Below are positions 57,790 through 64,000 of a stretch of 64,000 nucleotides of DNA, one piece after another. The notes under the pieces were generated by a model that worked only from the letters and a program-made list of their open reading frames with translations, made no database searches and had not been told where the DNA came from. Origin of the DNA: Paenimyroides aestuarii (lineage in GTDB: Bacteria; Bacteroidota; Bacteroidia; Flavobacteriales; Flavobacteriaceae); assembly GCF_024628805.1 (NCBI RefSeq), contig NZ_CP102382.1, positions 2,852,001 through 2,916,000 of the forward strand, given 5' to 3'. Numbering within the stretch: the first letter of the stretch is position 1; every line of letters starts with the position of its first letter. The position numbers were made by a program, and so were the translations under genes.

Positions 57790-59874
57790 CTACAAACTAT
57801 CCATTAATTTTTTTAGCGCCTCGTGTTCGTCCTGTGGCAAATATGGAATCAGTTTTATAAAGTGGTCTTTAAACTCTTTCTTTTCACACAAGCGAACAAT
57901 GGCATCTTTACCAAATTTTTGAAAACGACTGTTGTGATGTACCAATGCGTTTACTAAATGCGGCAACGTGTTACTGTCGTACTGATTCAAATACCACAAG
58001 GCATTTATAGCGTTTGTGCGAATATTGCTGTTGTATTTATTGTAAGCAAAATTTTCCAATTCTGAATACCAATGAGCTTTTTTATCATTTTTGTAATTTT
58101 CGGTTGCTAGTGCAAACATAAGCCAGGTAATGCGTAAATTATAATCGTTAAAACCTTTCCATGTGGCCGTTTTGTCTAATAATTCAGCCCTGCCGGCTTG
58201 GTTTTGTAACCATAAATTTTTTAAAACAATTTCACGAGTTATATAAGATTCATCGTTTAATAATTTGGTGTAATCGTCTAAAAATTCTGCTGGAATTTCG
58301 CTAATAATTTGTGCCAATGCTTGTCGAACTTTTAAATCGTTGGATGCCATTATGGTTTGATAGAATTCTTTTGCATCATTATACGGAACTCCGTGCAATT
58401 GAAAAACAATCTCGCGTTTTACATTGGTAAAGGTATTGGGATCTTTCAGTAATTTCAGCAATTGTTCTTTTTTTACTTCAAACCCTTTTTCTTGCAATGC
58501 CAAAACTTCAAAATACGATTTCACCTTCGGAGAATTCTGAATTAAAAATAAAGCTTCTTTTGTGTTGAATTCTTTGTTTTCCAACCAATTTCGTTTGTAA
58601 TTATCCAGATTAAAATTGGGTGCAACTGCCACTACTTCATTCAAAAAATCTTGTGTTGATGCGTTTTTAAAAGCATATTTGTGCAAATAATTTTTAACAA
58701 CCGTATTAAAATTTGCTTCGCCAATCTGGCTGGATAAGTAGAACAACATCCACGCCCCTTTTTGGTAGTAAGTGGTAGTGGTAGCTTTTTCACTATAAAC
58801 CGCCGTGTTTTTATTTTCTTTGGCATCTTTAGCAATCAATTCTGCCATTTCGTATAGATTCCAATAAAAATCATCCACTCCATACAACTCGCGTTCCGCT
58901 AAAAGTGCATAATAGGTAGCAAATCCTTCTTGCAGCCAATGGTCTTGATTGGTTTTTGCGGTAACTACATTTCCAAACCACTGATGCGCCATTTCGTGTG
59001 CATTTACATTCACAAAATCGCGATCGTTCACTCCAATATTATCCACCACATAATCGCTGTTAAAGATGGTTGATGTAGTGTTTTCCATTCCCCCGTACAT
59101 AAAATCTTGCACCGGAATGTTTCGGTAAATTTGCCATGGATAAGAAAAACTTGTTTGTTTTTCTAAGAAATCGAACATCTTTTTGGTGTGCTGATAAGTG
59201 GTTGCGTATTTTGAGGCATCTACCGGTCGAATATAATTCTCAATGGTAATGCCCGATGCTGCTTTTTCCGTTTTTTTATCAAATTTTCCAATCGCCATCA
59301 TCATTAAATACGAACTCATTGGATGATTCATTTTATAGCTCCATGTGGTTTGTTTTCCACTAACGGTTTTTCCGTCTAAAACACCATTACTGATCACATC
59401 ATAACCTGTTTCGAAGGTTACTTTTGTATTAAAAATCACTTTTTCGTTGTAATCATCGAAACTTGGCAGCCAATGGCTGGTATATTTTCCCTGACCTTGT
59501 GTCCATATTTGTAAATCGGTTCCAGAACCCACATAATATAAGGCTTGTTTAGGATTGGTTTTGTAACTAATTGTAAGCGTATTTTCACCAACAGTATATC
59601 CTTTTGTTAAAGCAATTTTCTTTTTATCATATTGATATTTAGGCGTTTGCCCATTTAGTTTCATACCTTGAATCATCATGTTTTTTGCATCGATTTTAAT
59701 GGTATCGGTAGCTTCGTTTACTGTAAATTGATAGGTTACATCGCCAATAACCATGTGTTCGGCAATATCAAACCGAATGGAAGCATTTGCTGTGGTAAAA
59801 TCAACTTTGGGTGTTGTTTGCGACCAACTATTTAAAGAAAATAATACGCTTAAAGCAAGTATTGTTTGTTTCAT
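57790..59874 (-). CDS. M1 family metallopeptidase
   Basis: A 694-residue exported aminopeptidase. The signal peptide is about 18 residues (ends LNSWSQ). The substrate-binding GGMEN near 261 and the zinc site HEMAHQWFGN with the distant Glu in LQEGFATYYA are present. The C-terminal third is a HEAT-like helical repeat. It removes N-terminal residues from peptides in the periplasm. Length fits the short Bacteroidota M1 group. Confidence 0.93.
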   Translation of the reverse strand: MKQTILALSVLFSLNSWSQTTPKVDFTTANASIRFDIAEHMVIGDVTYQFTVNEATDTIKIDAKNMMIQGMKLNGQTPKYQYDKKKIALTKGYTVGENTLTISYKTNPKQALYYVGSGTDLQIWTQGQGKYTSHWLPSFDDYNEKVIFNTKVTFETGYDVISNGVLDGKTVSGKQTTWSYKMNHPMSSYLMMMAIGKFDKKTEKAASGITIENYIRPVDASKYATTYQHTKKMFDFLEKQTSFSYPWQIYRNIPVQDFMYGGMENTTSTIFNSDYVVDNIGVNDRDFVNVNAHEMAHQWFGNVVTAKTNQDHWLQEGFATYYALLAERELYGVDDFYWNLYEMAELIAKDAKENKNTAVYSEKATTTTYYQKGAWMLFYLSSQIGEANFNTVVKNYLHKYAFKNASTQDFLNEVVAVAPNFNLDNYKRNWLENKEFNTKEALFLIQNSPKVKSYFEVLALQEKGFEVKKEQLLKLLKDPNTFTNVKREIVFQLHGVPYNDAKEFYQTIMASNDLKVRQALAQIISEIPAEFLDDYTKLLNDESYITREIVLKNLWLQNQAGRAELLDKTATWKGFNDYNLRITWLMFALATENYKNDKKAHWYSELENFAYNKYNSNIRTNAINALWYLNQYDSNTLPHLVNALVHHNSRFQKFGKDAIVRLCEKKEFKDHFIKLIPYLPQDEHEALKKLMDSL

Positions 59875-59955
59875 AAATCTGAAATTTTGTTAGGAAGATA
59901 TAGAAAATCATAAAAGTACGAAATTAAAAACGTAATTTTGTTTAAATTTTTTGAT

Positions 59956-61230
59956 ATGAATTTTACAGAATTTCCACTGAATAACAATATTGCCGAAGCT
60001 ATTACCGATTTAGGATACACCACCGCCACTCCTATCCAAGAAAAAGCCATTCCGGTGTTAATTGATGGAAAAGATTTGGTGGGTTGTGCGCAAACCGGAA
60101 CCGGAAAAACGGCTGCTTTTGCCATACCTATCATCAATCATATTCATAGAATTGTGGGCTCGGGCAAAAAGCGCAAACAAATCCGCACTATTGTTCTATC
60201 GCCCACTCGCGAATTAGCCATACAAATTGCAGAAAATTTTGAAGCATTGAGTAAATACACTCAAATTAAAACGTATGTGATTTATGGCGGTGTAAACATG
60301 CAGCCCCAAATTAACGCTCTTAAAGAAGGCGTGGATGTGTTGGTTGCCACACCAGGCAGGTTTCTTGACCTCTACAAACAAAATTTTATTAAAACCGACG
60401 CTATGCACCAATTGGTTATTGACGAAGCCGATTTAATGCTGGATATGGGTTTTATAAACGATGTGCGAAAAATTATAAAACTAACGCCGCCAAACCGCCA
60501 AACGCTCATGTTTTCGGCCACTATGCCAATGGGTGTTCGCGAATTAGCCGATGAATTTCTAAGCAATGCGGTTTATGTTTCGGTGGATCGCGATTCAAGT
60601 GCAGGCGACAATATCACGCAAAAAACCTATTTGGTTGAAAAAGAAGATAAAAAGAAACTTTTAAAACACGTTCTTGAAACGCAACATTTAAAAAATGTTC
60701 TGCTGTTTACACGCACCAAACAAGGCGCCGATAATGTGGTTGATTTTTTACAAAAAGAGGGATACAAAGCCAATGCCATTCACGGCGATAAATCCCAAGC
60801 TGCCCGATTGCAGATTTTGGAAGATTTTAAAAACAAACAAATAGATGTTTTAGTGGCTACCGATGTGGCTTCGCGTGGAATTGACATTCAGCAATTGCCG
60901 TTTGTGATCAATTATGATATTCCAAATATACCCGAAATTTATGTACACCGAATTGGAAGAACAGGCCGTGCGGGCGAAGAAGGTTTGGCTCTATCATTTG
61001 TTGGTCGCGATGAAAAAAACTATTGGCACGATATTGAAAAATTAATTCGTTTGCAGGTAAAAGTGGTTAAAGACAATCCTTTTCCGTGGCGCGAAGCCAA
61101 CCCAAATGCCAAAAAAGATTTTCGCAACAAAAAAACAAACACTGCAAATACAAACAAAAAGAAGCCAGCTAACAGCTCTAAATCTCGAAAATCGGATGCT
61201 TCTAAAAAAAATAAAAAGAGATGGTATTAA
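59956..61230 (+). CDS. DEAD-box ATP-dependent RNA helicase
   Basis: A 424-residue RhlE-type helicase. The Q motif (FTEFPLNN...TPIQEKAIP) leads to Walker A AQTGTGKT at 45-52. PTRELA, DEAD in VIDEADLMLD, SAT in FSATMP, and HRIGRTGRAG follow. The C-terminal tail of about 45 residues is Lys/Asn/Ser-rich and may bind RNA. It unwinds short RNA duplexes. The ATG at 59956 is preferred to a TTG six codons earlier since it starts the Q-motif region as in homologues. Confidence 0.92.
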   Translation: MNFTEFPLNNNIAEAITDLGYTTATPIQEKAIPVLIDGKDLVGCAQTGTGKTAAFAIPIINHIHRIVGSGKKRKQIRTIVLSPTRELAIQIAENFEALSKYTQIKTYVIYGGVNMQPQINALKEGVDVLVATPGRFLDLYKQNFIKTDAMHQLVIDEADLMLDMGFINDVRKIIKLTPPNRQTLMFSATMPMGVRELADEFLSNAVYVSVDRDSSAGDNITQKTYLVEKEDKKKLLKHVLETQHLKNVLLFTRTKQGADNVVDFLQKEGYKANAIHGDKSQAARLQILEDFKNKQIDVLVATDVASRGIDIQQLPFVINYDIPNIPEIYVHRIGRTGRAGEEGLALSFVGRDEKNYWHDIEKLIRLQVKVVKDNPFPWREANPNAKKDFRNKKTNTANTNKKKPANSSKSRKSDASKKNKKRWY

Positions 61231-61247
61231 ACACCATCTCTTTTTTC
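61213..61247. terminator. Bidirectional terminator after helicase
   Basis: Perfect stem AGAGATGGT with ACCATCTCT, A and T runs on both sides. It overlaps the helicase stop codon and ends the convergent small gene as well. Confidence 0.85.
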
Positions 61248-61459
61248 TATAAATCGTTTGTTTCTTTCCTGCTTTTAAATTCATCGGTATAAGGCACAAA
61301 AACTTCCGGAAAATCAACCCCTATTTTTTTGTACAACCAACCACCAGCAACACGTGTAACCCGATAATAAATAATTTGTTTCAATCTGTTTTCGTATTCG
61401 GGTATGATGGTTTTTACCACCGTGCTTTCATGCAAATCTATTTCGTAAACTGTTTTCAT
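61247..61459 (-). CDS. Small conserved hypothetical protein
   Basis: A 70-residue cytoplasmic protein. The order VYEIDLHESTVVKTIIPEY, then RVTRVAGGWLYKK, then VFVPYTDEF suggests a small beta-sheet domain; I cannot name its family. It is convergent with the helicase gene and shares its terminator. A clear ATG and a compact, balanced composition support a real gene. Confidence 0.55.
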   Translation of the reverse strand: MKTVYEIDLHESTVVKTIIPEYENRLKQIIYYRVTRVAGGWLYKKIGVDFPEVFVPYTDEFKSRKETNDL

Positions 61460-61527
61460 AACTAATTTTGTAAGAGAATATCTAAAGATAAATATATTAA
61501 CAATATCTTTACCAAAATATTTTTTTT

Positions 61528-62112
61528 ATGGAAAATAACTCGACTTATATCAACGATTTTGTTTCAGAATTCATACAAAATTACACGGCAGAAATCATTG
61601 AAGATGATGTAGTTGGTTTTTACAACGATGCTTTGGTGCTGTTGCATCATTTTTATGATCTGAAAGATTTTAACACAACTACCGAAACATTGTATGCGCA
61701 ATTTATCAATCATATCATTGAAAATGAATCAATCCTAAAAGAATATACTAATTTTGATTTTGAATCGATAAAAACGTTAGCATCCTTGCAAAAAAGCATT
61801 GATTTTAAATCACTTGCCCCTATTTATACGCCCTACAGCTTTTTGGAAACAGAAGAAGCGATTGACCAAATTTTTGATGAATTGAAAGTTGCGAAAGAGT
61901 TTAAAAAAGAATTGAAGGAAGAAATCAATTATTTGCTAGACGAATACCAATTCCATTTAGATCATTTGAAGGAAAACATGCAATATAATTTTTATACCTA
62001 CTCAGAATTGGAAAATATAAAGGCTTCTGATTTAGATGAAAAAGCGGAAGAATTAAGGGGCGAAAAGCAAAAATTTGTACAGAAATGCCATGATAAATTG
62101 GCAAAGAAATAA
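61528..62112 (+). CDS. Hypothetical acidic helical protein
   Basis: A 194-residue protein with no signal peptide or membrane helix. It is almost all helix by composition (Glu, Lys, Leu, Phe) and ends with a charged stretch EKAEELRGEKQKFVQKCHDKLAKK. No known motif. It is followed after 12 bp by a CDP-alcohol phosphatidyltransferase gene, so the two are probably one transcript. Confidence 0.6.
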   Translation: MENNSTYINDFVSEFIQNYTAEIIEDDVVGFYNDALVLLHHFYDLKDFNTTTETLYAQFINHIIENESILKEYTNFDFESIKTLASLQKSIDFKSLAPIYTPYSFLETEEAIDQIFDELKVAKEFKKELKEEINYLLDEYQFHLDHLKENMQYNFYTYSELENIKASDLDEKAEELRGEKQKFVQKCHDKLAKK

Positions 62113-62124
62113 AACTATAATCAA

Positions 62125-62724
62125 ATGAAAATTCCGCATTTATTAATAGTTTTTCGGTTTCTTTTAGCACCTCTAATTTTGGTACTTGCCTATAAATTGG
62201 GCAATGAAGCGCAATTGTTGCTAGTTGTATTGATGTTTTTAGGACTTTTATCAGATATTTTTGATGGAATCATCGCACGAAAACTAAATATATCAACTGT
62301 TAAATTACGCCGAATAGACAGCCAAGTAGATTTACTATTTTGGTTATCCATTGCATATAGTTGCTATATTCTGCAACCCGAGATTTTCACAACACACAAA
62401 TCTGGAATTATTTCTCTTTTTGTAATGGAAGCAATGTGTTATGCCACCAGCTTCATAAAATTTGGCAAAGAAACATGTACGCATGCTTTTTTATCGAAGA
62501 TTTGGGGATTGTTATTATTTGCAACTTTTGTGGCGATACTCGCTTTTCAGCATACAGGTTGGTTGCTAAATCTTACTATTATATGGGGAATTATCTCGCA
62601 AGCAGATGTCATTCTCATCATTTTCATTTTACCAAAATGGCAAAATGATATTCCAAGCAGCTATCATGCATACTTAATCAGAAAAGGTATTCCGTTTAAA
62701 AAAAGTAAATTGCTGAACGACTGA
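62125..62724 (+). CDS. CDP-alcohol phosphatidyltransferase family protein
   Basis: A 199-residue membrane protein with about five helices. The active-site motif begins SDIFDGIIAR (Asp, Asp-Gly, Ala-Arg) near residues 43-52 and continues with two Asp in RIDSQVD. The usual Gly between Arg and the third Asp is a Leu here. The family makes phospholipids from CDP-diacylglycerol and an alcohol. Its substrate is not clear; the changed Gly may mean an unusual substrate. A terminator follows. Confidence 0.75.
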   Translation: MKIPHLLIVFRFLLAPLILVLAYKLGNEAQLLLVVLMFLGLLSDIFDGIIARKLNISTVKLRRIDSQVDLLFWLSIAYSCYILQPEIFTTHKSGIISLFVMEAMCYATSFIKFGKETCTHAFLSKIWGLLLFATFVAILAFQHTGWLLNLTIIWGIISQADVILIIFILPKWQNDIPSSYHAYLIRKGIPFKKSKLLND

Positions 62725-62734
62725 TTGTAAAAAG

Positions 62735-62766
62735 AAAAACTCCTAAATTGCTTTAGGAGTTTTTTT
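62735..62766. terminator. Bidirectional terminator between phosphatidyltransferase gene and tRNA-Thr array
   Basis: Perfect stem AAAAACTCCTAAA with TTTAGGAGTTTTT and a TTGC loop. Confidence 0.88.
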
Positions 62767-62768
62767 AG

Positions 62769-62842
62769 AGCCTCTGGAGGGACTCGAACCCACGACCTGC
62801 TGATTACAAATCAGCTGCTCTAGCCAGCTGAGCTACAGAGGC
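62769..62842 (-). tRNA. tRNA-Thr (TGT), last in transcript order
   Basis: A 74-nt cloverleaf with acceptor stem GCCTCTG/CAGAGGC, D arm AGCTCAGCTGGCTAGAGC, anticodon stem GCTGA/TCAGC around TTTGTAA with anticodon TGT, and T arm GTGGGTTCGAGTCCC. CCA is not encoded. Confidence 0.97.
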
Positions 62843-62876
62843 AAAATGTAAATTAGTACTTTTATTGAAAATTTAG

Positions 62877-62950
62877 AGCCTCTAGAGGGACTCGAACCCA
62901 CGACCTGCTGATTACAAATCAGCTGCTCTAGCCAGCTGAGCTACAGAGGC
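62877..62950 (-). tRNA. tRNA-Thr (TGT), middle copy with one change
   Basis: The same as its neighbours apart from one base: the 3' acceptor strand reads TAGAGGC instead of CAGAGGC. This turns the seventh acceptor pair from G-C to G-U, which should still fold. Confidence 0.96.
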
Positions 62951-62982
62951 AAAATAATATTTTCAATTGTTAAAAGAACTTG

Positions 62983-63056
62983 AGCCTCTGGAGGGACTCG
63001 AACCCACGACCTGCTGATTACAAATCAGCTGCTCTAGCCAGCTGAGCTACAGAGGC
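62983..63056 (-). tRNA. tRNA-Thr (TGT), promoter-proximal copy
   Basis: Identical to the copy at 62769-62842. It is 16 bp downstream of a full Bacteroidota promoter. The spacers between the three copies (34 and 32 bp) are not identical, unlike those of the tRNA-Phe array. Confidence 0.97.
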
Positions 63057-63072
63057 GACTCATTTACGGTTG

Positions 63073-63102
63073 CAAATATACTGCTGTTTTTTGATTCTGC
63101 AA
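63073..63102 (-). promoter_or_regulatory. Complete promoter of tRNA-Thr array
   Basis: On the minus strand TTG, 19 bases, then TATATTTG: both the -33 and -7 elements of the Bacteroidota promoter with the right spacing. TATATTTGCAA is shared with the tRNA-Phe promoter. Confidence 0.7.
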
Positions 63103-63135
63103 GAGCTACCGTAAATTTTTTAATGTTTTTTTTTA

Positions 63136-63402
63136 TTACAATTTATTGATTTTTTCAACTAATTGATTTGCAGTTTCTTCTAAATCTGAATAAATTGCTT
63201 TAAAGTGCGCTTTTTTGTTTTCTACCTTTTTATTGTTCACTCTTTCGATTAAAACATCAAATTTTTCTATTGCTTCATCTATAATCGCTTCTGATTCTTG
63301 GGTTGGCTTTCCTGCTGTGGACATTTCCCAAATATAAACTGCTTCTATAATATCGCCTAAAACAAAATTAATGTCTTTCTTTAAATTTCTAACATTTGCC
63401 AT
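63136..63402 (-). CDS. Small helical hypothetical protein
   Basis: An 88-residue cytoplasmic protein from the ATG at 63402; a GTG three codons earlier is less likely. It is all helix by composition: NLKKDINFVLGDIIEAVYIWEM, then acidic EAIIDEAIEKFDVLIERVN and a Lys/Glu end. It lies 9 bp after manA on the same strand, so co-transcription is likely. I recognise no named family and its role is unknown. Confidence 0.65.
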   Translation of the reverse strand: MANVRNLKKDINFVLGDIIEAVYIWEMSTAGKPTQESEAIIDEAIEKFDVLIERVNNKKVENKKAHFKAIYSDLEETANQLVEKINKL

Positions 63403-63411
63403 AATAATCAC

Positions 63412-64000
63412 TTATATTTCATTAATAAATACTTCTAATAAGGTTGCATTTCCAGTGAATGCAAAATTGGTTAACTGCGCAGGTACTAAAATGGTTGTGC
63501 CTTGCTGTACCTGAAATGTTTCATTGTTTGCGGTTAACTGTGCGCTTCCTTCGGTACAAATATACACCAAAAAACAATCACTATTTTTGGCTACTTCATA
63601 CAAAGAGGTCAATGAAACTATTTTTGTTGTAAAAAAAGGACAATCAACTAAATTAATTGCTTCATTTTCCTTTTTTTGGTATTGAATTTTTGGATCTTTA
63701 TTTTTATAATTGATTGCTTCTAAAGCCAAATCTACATGCAATTCCCGCTCATTTCCTTGATCATCTACCCGATCCCAATCATAAACGCGGTATGTGATGT
63801 CTGAGGTTTGCTGGATTTCTGCTAAAAGAATACCACCGCCAATGGCATGAATGGTTCCGGTTTCAATAAAGAACACATCTCCTTTTTGAACGTAATATTC
63901 CTGCAAAACATTGGGTAAGGTTTTGTTTTGCAAATGTTGTATATATTCTTCGGGCGAACTATCCTTTTTAAATCCTAAAATAATCCGTGCATCATCGTCG
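63412..64000 (-). CDS. manA: Mannose-6-phosphate isomerase, class I (partial)
   Basis: The C-terminal ~195 residues; the reading frame continues through the window end without a start. Visible parts are DDDARIILGFKK, GDVFFIETGTIHAIGGGILLAEIQQTSD with the zinc-binding His, and TYRVYDWDR. A C-terminal cupin-like domain follows. It interconverts mannose 6-phosphate and fructose 6-phosphate for sugar-nucleotide synthesis. The apparent internal TTG start at 63933 is not the real start. Confidence 0.9.
   Translation of the reverse strand, partial: DDDARIILGFKKDSSPEEYIQHLQNKTLPNVLQEYYVQKGDVFFIETGTIHAIGGGILLAEIQQTSDITYRVYDWDRVDDQGNERELHVDLALEAINYKNKDPKIQYQKKENEAINLVDCPFFTTKIVSLTSLYEVAKNSDCFLVYICTEGSAQLTANNETFQVQQGTTILVPAQLTNFAFTGNATLLEVFINEI

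Noticed and set aside
63411..63933. A complete short cupin gene starting at a TTG at 63933
   Set aside because: The frame stays open to the window end and the added sequence DDDARIILGF is typical ManA, so it is a partial manA gene.

Overview
The window comes from a low-GC member of the Bacteroidota, most likely Flavobacteriaceae (Flavobacterium/Myroides-like). The evidence is the gene content and order (a fused CcoNO cbb3 oxidase with a one-haem CcoP, the block bamD-rpoZ-coaBC-DUF4835-recN, coaX-OMP-lptC, mreBCD-mrdA-rodA), lipoproteins with short lipoboxes, and promoter elements of the Bacteroidota type (-7 box TAnnTTTG). Most of the window is ordinary core chromosome. Two stretches are accessory: about 18.5-20.1 kb and 45-53.7 kb.

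Layout. 0-2.4 kb: small genes (secreted CxC protein, 4HBT-fold thioesterase, lipoprotein, DinB-like protein, DUF1304). 2.4-6.8 kb: a catabolic cluster of nitrilase, gentisate 1,2-dioxygenase, FAH-family hydrolase and maleate isomerase. Together the last three would take gentisate through maleylpyruvate and maleate to fumarate plus pyruvate without glutathione. 6.9-14 kb (minus strand): archaemetzincin-like lipoprotein, recN, DUF4835 (PorD-like), coaBC, omega, bamD, ferritin, dapA. 14-15.8 kb: a 5'-nucleotidase divided into two overlapping genes. 16-18.5 kb: ligA and DUF6495. 18.5-20.1 kb: an rRNA operon remnant holding 5S and only the last ~300 nt of 23S, ending abruptly against a repeat element with inverted-repeat ends. 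20.8-31.5 kb: mutS, purH and the rod-shape operon mreBCD-mrdA-rodA. 31.5-31.8 kb: three tandem tRNA-Phe genes. 31.9-38.6 kb: coaX, a beta-barrel protein, lptC, PpiD-like chaperone, fabD. 38.7-44.9 kb (minus): cbb3 oxidase operon ccoS-ccoNO-ccoQ-ccoP-ccoG-ccoH-SafE. 45-53.1 kb (minus): type I restriction-modification locus hsdR - DUF433/DUF5615 toxin-antitoxin pair - hsdS - palindromic repeat array - REP-associated tyrosine transposase - hsdM. 53.3-64 kb: YihY, DUF2459, ychF, M1 aminopeptidase, DEAD-box helicase, CDP-alcohol phosphatidyltransferase, three tandem tRNA-Thr genes and the C-terminal part of manA, cut by the window end.

The most unusual structure is the restriction locus. An intact single-strand (HUH/Y1) transposase of the REP-associated class lies between hsdS and hsdM. 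Directly upstream of it is a ~670-bp array in which two short palindromes alternate with a 121-122 bp higher-order period. The same locus carries a PIN-like toxin-antitoxin pair and, inside hsdR, four tandem 7-bp repeats whose copy-number change would shift the reading frame. Heptamer-period repeats of related sequence also occur in three intergenic places. The second unusual structure is the truncated rRNA operon. All functional statements are inferred from motifs and family knowledge; no database search was run.
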